A stretch of 64,000 nucleotides of DNA, taken from positions 55,751,762 through 55,815,761 of the forward strand of contig CP136061.1 in the NCBI GenBank assembly GCA_032622095.1, read 5' to 3'. The notes under the pieces were generated by a model. That model saw nothing but the letters and a program-made list of their open reading frames with translations, made no database searches and was not told where the DNA came from. The stretch comes from Siphonodentalium dalli. Lineage: Eukaryota > Mollusca > Scaphopoda > Gadilida > Siphonodentaliidae. How positions within the stretch are numbered: the stretch's first letter is position 1; every line of letters begins with the position of its first letter. The position numbers and the translations under genes were made by a program. Below are positions 1 through 10,840 of the stretch, piece by piece.

Positions 1-199
1 TCTCCCTATTTCAAATTTTGAAAGTAAACAGGTCTGGCTGAGAATGCTGTGTTCCCAAAATTTCCCTTCTCAAACTATGATTAAAGTCATCTTTTTGACA
101 TTTATATTCTCATATAATACAGTATAATATGTTAGATTTGGTCTCCATATAGTATAGATTCCTTCATGTGGTGTACTAGCTTAACAATTAAGTAGGTGG

Positions 200-534
200 C
201 TGCGTAGGTCCATCTAAACATTCTACCTCCTAACATAGCTCAGGTGTGACACCCCCTTAAAGTTGGTGATGTTCACCCATTAGTCATCTCGTTTATCTTC
301 TGCAAATTATGGGATATAAAAACTGAACAGAAGGGAAACAGTAACTAAAACAATGTTAATTTGAGACTATAGATACTTCCCGGAAGATGAGGCCTAAGCA
401 GAACGAGGTCCCCAGAGGATGAATTTGGTTATACTAGCCCACACTACGGCTACGGGATGACATCAGTCTATTCACCCTCTGGGGACCTTAATTATGACAC
501 TCTGCAAATGTCAGACACACTATTTGCAGACTTG
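200..534. mobile_element. Family B foldback element, left-truncated long form
   Basis: It carries the long-form internal segment ('ttggtgatgttcaccc', 'gatgaggcctaagcag') followed by the right arm, which ends in 'cacactatttgcagacttg'. The left arm is missing or too diverged to place, so the left boundary is approximate. The arms pair with each other around the 'gaggtccccagagg' / 'cctctggggacc' motifs shared by all family B copies. Confidence 0.7.
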
Positions 535-561
535 ATCATCACCACTAAATCAACTGAGCTA

Positions 562-764
562 CAGTAATGCTCTAAGTAATCGACTTCTTAAACACAGCAG
601 AATTATGGGTAACTTTTCAGGAAATATGGCTTGTTGCCATTCATCGGAAAGCTCTCGGGGAAAGCTTTCCGATGAATGGCAACAAGCCATATTTCCGACT
701 AAATCCTGAAAAGTTACCCATAATTCTGCTGTGGTTAAGAAGTCGATTACTTAGAGCATTACTG
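562..764. mobile_element. Family A foldback MITE, full length
   Basis: The ends are CAGTAATGC and GCATTACTG, flanked by TA on both sides. The two ~95-bp arms are near-perfect inverted repeats meeting at 'ggaaagctctcgggg'. The TA flank and CAG start suggest a Tc1/mariner-like (pogo/Tigger type) mobilising transposase, which is inference. No coding capacity. Confidence 0.85.
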
Positions 765-1120
765 TATCTGCTCTCCCAAAGTAAAGTATTGATTTAGAAG
801 CAGATTAAAGTACTTTTGTTCTGACCGCTGCCCTCAGTTCCACTGTTCACAACTAGATTTCATTTTATCATTCTTCAGCTAACAAATTGAATTCCCACAT
901 TAAGATTAAATTAAGGGCAAAATCAATTTCCTGAGGATTACTGGGGTGAAAAGGAAACTTATAAAGAACAGCTCAGACCAAAATAAACTTGCATTTGCAA
1001 CTCAACTTGGAAAAGGATAATTTAATGTGTTACAGTAACTGGAGCGATTAGGAATGCGGAAAGTTGAAATGTCTAAGTACATGTAATACTCGATGTCAAC
1101 ATGAAGAGATATTTATAAAG
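765..1120. other. Anonymous AT-rich stretch
   Basis: No protein-like ORF, repeat or structured element recognised. Low-complexity AT-rich sequence typical of intron or intergenic DNA. Confidence 0.4.
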
Positions 1121-1510
1121 TAAAATCCAAGATTTCAAATATAATTAAAAAAAAATTAATAAGCCCCCATCTAGTGGGCATACCAAAGATCAATATGAAG
1201 TTTGGTGACGATCATATGAGTGATGTGGTCTGTAGGGTGTGCCAAAGGATTTAGCAATTGAAAGGATAAAATCCAAGATAGTTGCCGGTGGCCATGTTTT
1301 TTAACAAAATTCAGAAATTTTTTATGACTCCCATCTAGTGGTCGATCATCCCGAAGATCCATATGAAGTTTAGTGATGATAGGACAGGGATGTCAACTGT
1401 AAGGTGTGGCAAAGGATTCAGTCATACAAAGAGTAAAATCCAAGATGGCCACTGATGGCCATGTTTTTTCAAAGTAATTCGGCAAAATTTGACTGCTCCC
1501 ATCTAGAGGT
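1121..1510. repeat. Three diverged ~165-bp tandem units
   Basis: The phrase 'aaaatccaaga' recurs near 1123, 1267 and 1435, and 'ccatctag' near 1165, 1331 and 1498, giving a period of roughly 145-168 bp. The units are diverged and contain no convincing coding sequence. A dispersed degenerate repeat of the host genome. Confidence 0.6.
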
Positions 1511-1579
1511 GATGCCTGTAAACTTTCAAAACAATTCTTAATTTTGGAGTTTTGATAATACTGTGCAGAAGACATAGGA

Positions 1580-2064
1580 TTTATATTCAGTTATTTAGAT
1601 GCAATGTTCAGATATTATTATAACATTATATTGTACCTGTCATGATGAGGGTTTGAAATTGTGGAGAATTGTCAAATTATTTCCAGGCTGGCTGGTGGGG
1701 ATAACACATAAAGAAACTGACCAACCAGATTCTAAATTATAGTTATAGCGTCTGATACCGTCTTATTCAACAGATTTGGTAGAAGCCCTCTCAGAATTGT
1801 CCAGAAAATTGCTAATTTCGCAATGTCACATAGAAAGAAGATTGCTAATCGGAAAGCTCCTCTTTGATCCTTAATTAATGAACGTGTTATCTCGTCTGAA
1901 ATGGTCCAATCGTATCTGCCGGTGTCCGACCACGTCTCACCACAATATAGCCATGGAGATGGATGACTGGCCGAATGTGATAAAAGAGGATATAAAACCG
2001 AAAACAATGTATTTGTCCCAGACTGGATTTATACTCACAAGATCAATCGAACTCGAAGAAGATA
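1580..2064. other. Anonymous stretch with a 91-codon minus-strand ORF
   Basis: A minus-strand ORF (1732-2007) contains a hydrophobic stretch but matches no family I know. In AT-rich DNA of this length an ORF of this size is expected by chance. I do not call a gene here. Confidence 0.3.
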
Positions 2065-2274
2065 CAGTAATGTCCTAAATAATCGACTCCTTAACCACAG
2101 TAGAATTATGGGTAACTTTTCAGGATTTAGTCGGAAATATGGCTTGTTGCCATTCATTGGAAGGTCTGTGAGAGCTTTCCAATGAATGGCAACAAGCCAT
2201 ATTTCCATCTGAATCCTGAAAAGTTACCCATAATTCTCCTGTGGTTAAGGAGTTGATTATTTAGAACATTACTG
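2065..2274. mobile_element. Family A foldback MITE, full length
   Basis: TA-flanked with CAGTAATG and cATTACTG termini. Long complementary arms meet at 'ggaaggtctgtgagagctttcc'. Slightly diverged from the consensus (gtcctaaat, gaacatt). Confidence 0.85.
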
Positions 2275-2358
2275 TATGATCATGAACACTTGATTTGGTC
2301 TGTGTGTAAACTCATTTTTCCCAGCAGAGATTCCAGTCCAGAGGGACCTCATGGTTAC

Positions 2359-3519
2359 CAGGGTTCCCACTGTCTGTGACCACATTGATCATGGTCACAT
2401 TGGCCGTGCCATTGGCCAAATTTTTTGGAAAATTGCCAAAGATAATTTCTTTTGGCCAAACATTTTGGCTATAGTCTAGGTTATCCGCAATCACCTCTCA
2501 TATTATCACCAGATCTTCATGAAACCCATAATTCATTAAGAGATAAATATAAGCAGCTACATAAGTTGCTCACCTGTGTATGAATAAAACTAGAGTGCAT
2601 GTGACTGTCCCAATGGGACTAATGATACCCCCCACCCAGTGTTTTTAAAACACTAAGATGTTTCACATGTCAGCAATCATTAAGTTAAAATAATAAAGTA
2701 ACAGACTCCTATTGCAGTTGCACAACCCTAACCCCTAACCCCAATCCTAATCCTAAACTTATTGACCGAAAAATGTAGGAATAAAAGCTCGGACAAAATT
2801 ATGCATGTTGCGAAAACATTCTAAGTCGAAAAACGGGAATAACTCCAACTCCACAAAAAAAAGTCAGACAAATAATATAATCGCAGGTGCACAGATTCCC
2901 ATGGTACTAAATATCTGTGCCAAGTTTCAAAAATATTGACCTAAAAATGTAGGAATAAAAGCTCAGACAAAATTATGCATGTTGCAAAAAACTTTGTCGA
3001 AAAAGGGGGATAACTCCAACAAAAAAAGTCGGACAGACGTCATAATTGCAGGTGGACAGGTTACCATGGTGGTTTATGTCTGTGCCAAGTTTCACAGAAA
3101 ATAATTAAAAAACGACTGAGGGGGGGGTATAATTAATCAAATTCCACACATGTTTAAGTATCAAAACAATAATGATTAGCTGCTAGAATGGTGTCCTTTC
3201 TTAATCAAGTGACAATACTTTACTGCTTTGGGGTTTCAAAATAAGACAATGTCGCTGAATCAATACTCATTTATATTGAAATACATTACCGGCAAGATTA
3301 GTTTTTGCTGTGCCGTGCACAATTTGATTAGCACTTTCGTCCAACTCAAAATTGATCAGTTATTTTTGTGCATTTTTTTTATATTTTTGTTTTAGCGTCG
3401 GTTTTCTTGATCCCATATTTTATATTTTCAATTTGGCCAAAGTTTCTGAAAAATGGTGAAAAAAATGCAGAAATGGCCAAATAATTTCGTAAAAAAAAAT
3501 TCAGCCAAAGTGAACCCTG
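2359..3519. mobile_element. Putative hAT-like element with CAGGGTTC ends and a nested repeat
   Basis: The left end is CAGGGTTCCCACTG and the right end is GTGAACCCTG. Both subterminal regions are rich in 'ttggccaaa', as in the better-supported element at 15559-16127. The flanking 8-mers (atggttac / atgcaagc) do not match well, so the insertion is old or the pairing is wrong. A 'ggataactcc' repeat (2592-3132) is nested inside. Confidence 0.45.
2592..3132. repeat. Family I dispersed repeat
   Basis: Starts 'gtgactgtcccaatggga' and contains about two internal units with 'aaaatgtaggaataaaagct' and 'gggataactcc'. It ends in 'gggggggtataa'. The same repeat recurs at 37901-38971 and 38972-39292. A degenerate medium-copy repeat of this genome, without coding capacity. 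Confidence 0.65.
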
Positions 3520-3521
3520 AT

Positions 3522-3780
3522 GCAAGCCTCAGTTTACTGTGTCTGTCATTTGCAGAATGAGGTCCCCAAAGGGTGAATTTAGCGACGCTATCCCATCTGA
3601 GGCCCTCATTCTGCATGGCCTCATCTGCTATGGGAGACATAGACTCAGATTGAAGTTCCTAAATGATGAATATTGTGATGTCTTCTGCCAATTTGTGGAT
3701 ATAGAGAAACTAAACTAATAAAGAAATAGAATCTATGTGAAGAAGTTTCTATAGAAATGTAATAATAAAGAAACTTTCCC
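3522..3780. mobile_element. Family B element, variant subfamily, partial
   Basis: Contains the 'tgtctgtcatttgcagaatg' arm and then an internal segment ('agaatctatgtgaagaagtttctatag') shared only with the copy at 27449-27889. It stops at the neighbouring family A half-element, so the right arm is absent. Confidence 0.6.
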
Positions 3781-3865
3781 GAGAGCTTTCCGATGAATGG
3801 CAACAAGCCATATTTCCGACTAAATCCTGAAAAGTTACCCATAATTCTGCTGTGGTTTAAGGATG
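3781..3865. mobile_element. Family A foldback MITE, right half only
   Basis: Begins in the hairpin centre ('gagagctttccgatgaatgg') and runs to 'ctgctgtggtttaagga', then loses the terminal ~25 bp. A solo arm. Confidence 0.75.
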
Positions 3866-3976
3866 TATAGCAGAAAATAGATAATAATAGTGTAGAAGGA
3901 GTCGTATTTAATGCTCAGACCTACGGTTGTTTGTTGAACTTATTATCTGAACATTTCCAACGGGATAATTTAACTA

Positions 3977-4189
3977 CAGTAATGCTCTAATTAATCGACC
4001 TCTTAACCACAGCAGAATTATGGGTAACTTTTCAGGATTTAGTCGGAAATATGGCTTGTTGCCATTCATCGGAAAGCTCTCCCCGAGAGCTTTCCGATGA
4101 ATGGCAACAAACCATATTTCCGACTGAATCCTGAAAAGTTACCAATAATTCTGCTGTGTTTAAGGAGTCGATTAATTAGAGCATTACTG
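3977..4189. mobile_element. Family A foldback MITE, full length
   Basis: TA-flanked, with CAGTAATGCTC and GAGCATTACTG ends. Nearly perfect arms meet at 'ggaaagctctccccgagagctttcc'. Confidence 0.88.
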
Positions 4190-4650
4190 TAACTACTTAT
4201 CAATGATGCTTTGGTATGGAAAGGGTTAATATAAACATTATACTAAAAAGCACTTACGAAAAACCTAAAAAAAAGCATGCAGCCTGAGGCATAGTTTCAG
4301 ATGATCCAACGGCTGTCAGTGAATGTTAGAAGTTTTCACGACCCCTGTTTTGTGTACAATAATCTATTGATTTCCTGTGATCAGAATGATTCACGAAAGT
4401 CAGTCAGATTCCACAACCGAGATAGCTGTCTGAATGTAGTGAGTTAATTAAATAAACAGTTGGTTTCATCTTTTGTTCATAACACACATTATTATATACA
4501 GGAAAGGAGTGTAGCACCATGAATTTCCATGATTACTTTTGTTTTATTTTATCTGATTATACCATAGCAGCACATGAGATGAAACCCGCCCAGTGCGCCC
4601 ACGCATCCTAAAGTCGATAATTTAACCCTTTAATAACTCGATACTGAGGG
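4190..4650. other. Anonymous stretch
   Basis: Nothing recognisable. It ends with the 8-bp target site (actgaggg) of the next element. Confidence 0.4.
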
Positions 4651-5030
4651 CAGGGGCGCCGGAAGCATCCAAGGGCAGGGGGGGCAGAGTCTACAAAAAT
4701 AGGACTTTTCCGCAAAAAAGGGCTTTTTCTCCGCAAACTCGGGAAAATAACCATAAATTCATTGTGGCAAAAATCCCTATTTTAATGGTATTTGTCGGTT
4801 TTTATGGCCGTTTTGTGATAAAATTGACAAAAAATTAATATTCCTTGTGAAATTGGTGGTATTTGGACCAAAAAAAGTCACATTTTGCTATAAAAACAGG
4901 AGATTAAACACACAAAAAGCATTTTCTGTCTCCAGAAAAAGGGCAAGTCCTGCCCCCGCTCGCCCCCCCACCCCTTGGTCAAGGGCAGGGGGGTAGCTGC
5001 CCCCTCTGCCCCCCTCTTCCGGTGCCCCTG
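4651..5030. mobile_element. hAT-like non-autonomous element with perfect 8-bp target duplication
   Basis: Terminal inverted repeats CAGGGGCGCCGGAAG / CTTCCGGTGCCCCTG are flanked on both sides by the identical 8-mer 'actgaggg' (4643-4650 and 5031-5038). 8-bp duplications and CAGGGG-type ends are hallmarks of the hAT superfamily. Subterminal DNA is rich in 'gggcagggggg'. No transposase coding sequence remains. Confidence 0.88.
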
Positions 5031-5092
5031 ACTGAGGGCACTATGGTTTAGTGCAGTTATCAGCGAGATGGTACACCATGAGAGGCCATTAA

Positions 5093-5317
5093 TTAATTTT
5101 CATCCGTTTCGACAGAGTCCGGACTTTTTTGGATGGTATTTGTATCCCCACCACTTCGCCTTGCTCTCATTCCGATGATGGTTTCCCTGACATAGATCAC
5201 ATGGATTTGGAACAACTCCAAAATATGCTGACTTTCACCGACTAAGGGTGGAAAGGAACGTATCAATGAAAACACAGATTTTAATCCTTCGCCATCAATT
5301 GGGATCAGGAAGACCAT
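5093..5317 (-). other. Weak coding-like segment, 75 codons
   Basis: An open frame ends with a polar, charged C-terminus (MRARRSGG ... VETDEN, then stop). It lies between transposon copies. It could be a terminal exon or retrocopy of a minus-strand gene, but no family is recognised and ORFs of this size are common by chance here. Confidence 0.18.
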
Positions 5318-5354
5318 CTAGCCATGTCCATGTGAGCCCCACTTTAGGTATTCC

Positions 5355-5785
5355 CAAGCCTTGAAATAGTCTGTCTGTCATTTGCAGAATGAGGTCCCCA
5401 TACAGTGATATAGCGATAATACCCCGTACAGTGGGCTAGCATCATCAAATTCACCCTCTGTGGACCTCATTAGGCTTAGGCCTCATCTTCTGGGAAGTAT
5501 CTATAGTCTCAAATTTACATTGTTTTCAGTTAATTTCTCCTTCTGTTCAGTTTTATATTCCCTAATTTGCAAAAGGTAAAATTCATAATCGAGGTGACTA
5601 ATGGGTGAACATGCATCACCAACTTCAACTGGGGAACTTCAATCTGATCCAAGGTCTCCCATCAGCAGAATGAGGTTCCCAGAGGGTCAATTTGGTGATG
5701 CTAGCCTGCCATGCAGGATAACATCACTAAATTCACCCCCTGGGGACCTCATTTTGCAAATGACAGTCACACAATTTCAAGGCTA
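5355..5785. mobile_element. Family B foldback element, long form, near full length
   Basis: Runs from CAAGCCTTGAAATAG to 'atttcaaggct'. Two palindromic outer blocks flank the ~190-bp centre of the long form. Flanking 8-mers (ggtattcc / agaattcc) match at 6 of 8 positions, consistent with an aged 8-bp target duplication. Confidence 0.85.
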
Positions 5786-6173
5786 GAGAATTCCGCCACC
5801 ACTGGTTTATTTTGATACACATTTCTGCCCTCGTTTCAAAAATAATCAGTTCCGTTTATGGACTACTGGGTCAATATATTGATTATTCAACTGGTTTTAA
5901 TCAACATATCCATTCCCAGTTTCCACTTTTTAACTGATCGTTGTTCCCAGGGGTCACATAGTAATCTAATAAGCTGGGACACCTTAATTCTTCCCGACTG
6001 TTTTAACCTAATGAAGTAAAATGGTTTTAGCAATCTGTAACAGCAGACCAACTTCTGTCATCTTCACATAAATTAATTGATCCACCACAGGTTCCATCTT
6101 ACTGTGCTTAACCGAGTCAGCAGCTCAGACATGAAACCTTGCCCCCCCCCCCAGTGTCTCAGTCTATAAGATA
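5786..6173. other. Anonymous stretch
   Basis: No gene or named repeat seen. A short C-run lies near 6142-6152. Confidence 0.35.
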
Positions 6174-6253
6174 CAGTAATGCCCTAAATAATCGACTCCT
6201 TAACCACAGCAGAATTATGGGTAATTTTTCAGGATTTAGTCGTAAATATGGCA
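6174..6253. mobile_element. Family A foldback MITE, left arm only
   Basis: TA|CAGTAATGCCC followed by about 80 bp of arm, ending at 'tcgtaaatatgg'. It is then replaced by short 'atatggtaa' repeats. Confidence 0.75.
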
Positions 6254-6315
6254 ATATGGTAAATATGGTAAAAATGAAAGAATTACTGATTTCACAACAA
6301 AACAAAAGCAGAATA

Positions 6316-6464
6316 CAGTAACACTCTAAATAATCGACTCCTTAACCACAGCAGAATTATGGGTAACTTTTCAGATAAATGGCAACAAGCCATATTTCCG
6401 ACTAAATCCTGAAAAATTACCCATAATTCTGCTGTGGATGAGTCAATTATTTAGGGCATTACTG
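6316..6464. mobile_element. Family A foldback MITE, centre-deleted
   Basis: TA-flanked and with both termini, but the left arm jumps from 'gggtaacttttcag' directly to 'ataaatggcaacaagcc'. About 60 bp of the hairpin centre is lost. Confidence 0.85.
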
Positions 6465-6501
6465 TAGTAGATAGTATATTATGCAGTCTTTTACATTCCA
6501 T

Positions 6502-6739
6502 TTACCCTTCCATGACTGGAGCTTCCTGAAATTTTGCGCCAACCCTGTGCCAATGAATTCTATTGTATAGGGAGCCTCACATATTTAAGAGAATACATTG
6601 GCCTAACAATATTTACCTTGACATTCAAAGACAGTGCATACTCTATATGCTAGGCTCCCTATAGGAGACTCACATATATAAAAGAATGCACTGGCACAGG
6701 ATCTTTAATGCTGCACAAGCTCCAATCATGAAAGGTTAA
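6502..6739. mobile_element. Family C TTAA element (piggyBac-like MITE)
   Basis: Ends approximate TTAACCCTT...AAGGTTAA. Carries two diverged copies of the internal hairpin cassette ('gagcctcacatatttaagag' and 'ctcacatatataaaag') joined by 'acaatatttaccttgac'. Mutated relative to other copies, so old. Confidence 0.75.
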
Positions 6740-7284
6740 TTTGAGCATTACGACAAAAAGATAAGTGCAGTGCAGAAGGATTCCTATTTTTTGGTGAAAA
6801 ATTTTCAGATAATAAGTTAAACAAACAACCTATGGTCATTTGTTGAACTTATTATATGTGAACATTTCAAGGGACTTACTCGTCAATGAGTATTTAGTAA
6901 TTAGTATAGTAAGAGTTAATGAGAAAAATCAGTTTGCACATGTGTATGTGTTAATGTGCCTATATTATTTAGTAAAGAAATGATTAATCATCGGAGCTGT
7001 GCCGCTGTGTATGGAATAGCTTAAAAATTATGGAACCAGCCGACATACAGAATTGGTGCATTATATATCGAGGCGTGAATATCATCACCACAGTCTAGGC
7101 GAGAATATCTCGCGAGATATATAATGTCGTGAGTTGGAACTCCAACATAGTCGAAATTCAGGATGGACTTTCAAGCTTGAGGCACATACATCTCAATGTG
7201 CCATTCCGATTGTGACATTTTCGATAAGAAATTATAATTTGTTAAGCAAATATGAAGCAAAGAACACATCATAATGATGAGCTA
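6740..7284. other. Anonymous stretch
   Basis: Nothing coding is recognised. 'ataagttaaacaaacaacc' near 6811 resembles 'ataagttcaacaaactgc' near 21929, so a minor dispersed repeat is possible. Confidence 0.3.
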
Positions 7285-7490
7285 CATGCCCTAAATAATC
7301 GACTCCTTAACAACAGCAGTATTATGGGTAACTTTTCAGGATTTAGACGGAAATATGGCTCGTTGCCATTCAATGGAAAGTTCTCACTGAGAGTTTCCGA
7401 TGAATGGCAACAAGTCATATTTCTGACCAAATCCTGAAGTTACCCATAATTCTGCTGTGGTTAAGGAGTCAATCATTTAGGGCATTATTG
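7285..7490. mobile_element. Family A foldback MITE, full length
   Basis: TA flanks. The left terminus lost 4 bp (CATGCCC instead of CAGTAATGCCC). Arms meet at 'ggaaagttctcactgagagtttcc'. Confidence 0.83.
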
Positions 7491-7828
7491 TAGTGCTTCA
7501 CACCTTCTCATATATAATTTTTAAGCTCTGCAAGCCATTCGCAATGTAAATATCAAGTTGTTGGAATTTTGTAGGTCAACTAACAAATAACAACTTCTAT
7601 GAATGATATCGTATCGGTATATCACCTAAAATCATACCTATTTCTTGAGGTGTCAAAATTTTACTCACTACAGTATTTACCAAAATATTTAGGCAAAGTG
7701 CTACAATTAATGTTTTCTTGTGTTTTAATAACATAAAATTATATCAGATGACTCAAGTGCCATCACTGCTGTTGCAATTAATGTAATAGATAAATACGCA
7801 GCGAATCGCAAATGAACGCGATAAACTC

Positions 7829-8285
7829 TACTGTATACACCCGTCAGTAAGCCCATCCTCGAAGATAAGCCCAGTCTGGGTTTTTTATCCTAAATAAAAC
7901 ATGGGGTGGTCCTCAAAGATAAGCCCACCCATTTTTGAGCATTTGAAAGATGAATACAATCTATCCTGTAGAATAGGAGAAAATATTCAAGCACATATGT
8001 GCTTTTATTATCTTTTCCAGTTGTTTTTCTTAATAAATAAAGATGTGTAATAGTATACTATATAATATATAATATAATACATGTAATATAAATAAAACAC
8101 ATTATTATCTTTATTCAATAAAAGACATGGTATTGGTATAAAATATGATTCGGCACCTGAAGGCTAACTGAATTTTTGCACAGGGGGTCCTTGTGAATAA
8201 GCCCAGTACCCTAATTTTTTTAACAAAATGCACTAAATACCCCCCCCCCCCCACCCGGGGGGCATACTGACGGTTGTATAGTGTA
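7829..8285. mobile_element. TA-flanked Tc1/mariner-like (Tigger-type) non-autonomous element
   Basis: ~26-bp inverted repeats: left 'tactgtatacacccgtcagt', right complement 'tacactatacaaccgtcagt'. Subterminal 'gataagccca' repeats occur at both ends. Ends in TA. The style is like pogo/Tigger elements; assignment is inference from termini only. A C-rich run lies near 8240-8256. Confidence 0.65.
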
Positions 8286-8496
8286 TTTGTATTTTAGAGT
8301 AAATTATTGCTAATTGCTGAAAACACAACACTGGCTTCCCTGTTACACAGTAATGTTTATAAACAATGGCTTCAACATGTCATTGGAGTGTTATTGAAAA
8401 TTAAAATTAGAACAAATTCCTTCTATTTTTTCATGTTCTTGATTATACTGGTTTAACAAAGTAGTTTCCCTCTCTAATGGTTATATACTATAATAC

Positions 8497-8785
8497 ATAT
8501 CATATAACAAGAGCATCGCTAGGGCTTGGCAATATACGCCCTTCAGCCATTTCAAATTGTACTTCACCAAAATACAATAACAATTTGAGCTTACAAAGAA
8601 TATCTGATACGTGGCCTGTATTTTTAGCTGGGAAACACACATACAAGCTTTGGTTCAGAAAAATAATCCAAACTAAGTTATCGGTCAGAAACCAAAAATG
8701 TTAGCGGACAAACGCCCCAACGAACGGACAGACAGACTGATTACATAATACAACCTTTTTTTCAAAAGGGCGTATAATTAGTAGC
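8497..8785. repeat. Dispersed repeat 'aacaagagcat...', copy 1
   Basis: Starts 'aacaagagcatcgctagggc' and ends with 'caaaagggcgtataatta' after a 'ggacagacagactg' run. A diverged relative lies at 12318-12450. This kind of degenerate repeat with a 'ggacnnacggac' tail is common in mollusc-like genomes (inference). Confidence 0.5.
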
Positions 8786-8789
8786 TTGT

Positions 8790-9200
8790 CCATTATACAT
8801 GGCTTTATAATTAAACAAGAAATATATAGAGATTGTACACTGAATGATACATCTTAACTGGGTAAGTCGAACAAAGACTCATAATCTGATTTTCAATAAT
8901 TAATTCTTACTTCGGAATAACGTGATTCGATTTATTCTGATTCAGTCGATGAAAAGTGGGTGGATTAGAATAGCTAATGAATATGAGATGACACAATTGA
9001 CACCCATGTCCCAGTGATGATAGATATATATCAATTGGGTCAGGGATGTTGGTTGCCTTGGCACGTGATCTATTTTACCTTACAGCACTTAACAATGGGA
9101 GCATAAAACAAGTTACATGCACTGTATAAACTGGTTCCCTTGATCCTCTGGATTTGATAAAAGTTTTATTTCCTAAATGACTCAGAATTAGGAGACTGTT
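8790..9200. other. Anonymous stretch
   Basis: Nothing recognisable beyond AT-rich sequence. Confidence 0.3.
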
Positions 9201-9210
9201 GAGTTGGATA

Positions 9211-9273
9211 TTCTGGGATTCAAGCATGAACACAGTTAGTGAACAAAACTGTCTTCGTGCTTGAATCCCAGAA
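9211..9273. repeat. Small hairpin
   Basis: 'ttctgggattcaagcatgaa' pairs with 'gtgcttgaatcccagaa' around a ~15-bp loop. It could be a tiny MITE or a decayed foldback element. Confidence 0.55.
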
Positions 9274-9289
9274 TTGAAAGAACTGTATT

Positions 9290-9403
9290 AAATGCGCTTT
9301 TTATCAGCAATATACAGTAATGCCCTAAGTAATCGACTCCTCAACCACAGCAGAGTTATGGGTAACATTTCAGGATTTAGTCGGAAATATGGCTTGTTGC
9401 CAT
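9290..9403. repeat. Direct repeat unit 1: flank plus left arm of a family A MITE
   Basis: 113 bp essentially identical to 9794-9906, offset 504 bp. It contains 'aatgcgctttttatcagc', then TA|CAGTAATGCCC (9315) and the arm as far as 'ggcttgttgcca'. Here the arm is interrupted by the sequence starting at 9404. Confidence 0.85.
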
Positions 9404-9600
9404 CAGGGATGGGGTAATTGTAATTTGTAATTGTAATTGATTGTAATTAATTACATTTTTTCAAGTAATTGCATGTAATTGGTAATTGAGTTTATTCTCA
9501 ATTACATGTAATTGCAATTGTAATTGGTTAGTATGTAATTGTAATTGTAATTAGGGTTTAATTTCAATTACTTCAAAATCACAGGTACTTGTTTCTTCTC
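9404..9600. mobile_element. Possible hAT left end with (TAATTG)-rich subterminal repeats
   Basis: Begins CAGGGATGGGGTAATTG immediately after the MITE arm and runs through ~140 bp of 'gtaattg' repeats. No matching right end (CCATCCCTG) was found before the second direct repeat at 9794, so the element is truncated or rearranged. Confidence 0.45.
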
Positions 9601-9818
9601 AAAGTTCTCTTTCATGATTCATCCAATGGTTTTTTTTCCAAAATTTCAAAGTGTAAGACTGGTGGCTGGCTATCACTATGTTGTCACAACACTGAGTTTT
9701 TATCCACTGTGTCTCAATGGTGAATTATGTTGACACCTCCTGTTTGTTTGCTTAAGCATTGGTTAACCTTTGAGGTAGAAGGCTTGTTTTGATAAATGCG
9801 CTTTTTATCAGCAATATA

Positions 9819-9991
9819 CAGTAATGCCCTAAGTAATCGACTCCTCAACCACAGCAGAGTTATGGGTAACATTTCAGGATTTAGTCGGAAATATGGCTTG
9901 TTGCCAACTTGCCATTCATCGGAAAGCTCTCACTGAAAAGTTACCCATAATTCTGCTGTGGTCAAGGAGTCGATTATTTAGGGCATTACTG
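9819..9991. mobile_element. Family A foldback MITE with possible excision footprint
   Basis: TA-flanked. The left arm reads '...ggcttgttgccaacttgcc' then 'attcatcgg'. Compared with the consensus 'ttgttgccattcatcgg' it has a small extra segment exactly where the sister copy at 9315 carries the CAGGGATGGGG insertion. The right arm is partly deleted. Confidence 0.82.
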
Positions 9992-10815
9992 TATGCCATG
10001 AAGTGAGATGACCCTATTTTGGTGATCAAATCTCTGGGTACGTTCCATGGGTTTTCTCCAAACAGCGTCCGAATAACTTCCTGTCAACAGTATCTATAGT
10101 AAACGTGTGTGAGCAGTTGACCTGACTAAGTGACTTCTGGCTGCACAGAGACATATTCTACGTTTTGTGATCCATTAAAAATTTATTAATCAATAAACGA
10201 AAACTAAAGTTAGAAACTCTCGACCAAGAGAAAAAGGAGGAATTGTTTGCACGGCAAGTGAAATATTAGGCTAAATTCAGGTCGGAGAATATGCTGCTGA
10301 TATTTGCAGAATGGTAAGGGTGGTTAAATATTTCTATCTTGGTAGAATATATTTTTAGCCCCTACGTTATGTCAAAGTTCATGAATAAGTCAGTATATTG
10401 ATGTCTCGGAAAAGAAATAAAACATAAAGTGGGGCTTTTAAACTACTACAACGCAACTACAGAGACGTACATTATTCCTGTTCAATCATGTTCAATAGTT
10501 TCTTTATAGATTGGTACTAAAGGCTGTGGTTATATCTAAAGAATACAGAGGCTGGGGATATAGATTGGTAGAAATGGTGAGCTCTCATAGCATGTAGAGG
10601 TGCTTGTATTGCCATTGTGTTGTGGCCAGTGATGTGCCAGTACACAGATGCATATAGACAAGACAATGGTGGCAATGCTTCAAAGTTCCTTGTTAAAATG
10701 AAAGGTGGTTGGACGGGACACTGGTTAGCATGGAGGATGACTAATTGTCTATAGTGAAGGGCAGCATGACTTGCAACAGTTTCATTATAGTGGATAAACA
10801 GTTCTTGGCAATAAG
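9992..10815. other. Mostly anonymous stretch; 117-codon minus-strand ORF at 10517-10870
   Basis: The ORF overlaps the TTAA-element fragment at its N-terminus and otherwise gives a His-rich sequence I do not recognise. No supporting splice or promoter signals seen. Probably chance. Confidence 0.25.
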
Positions 10816-10840
10816 TTAACCCTTTCATGATGGGAGCTGC
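10816..10840. mobile_element. Family C terminal fragment
   Basis: TTAACCCTTTCATGATGGGA plus 'gctgc', then unrelated sequence. A solo terminus. Confidence 0.6.

Noticed and set aside
2728-2760. Interstitial telomere-like 'ccctaacccctaa'
   Set aside because: The same 'aaccctaa' phrase sits at the same place in the other family I copies (38010, 38315), so it belongs to that repeat.
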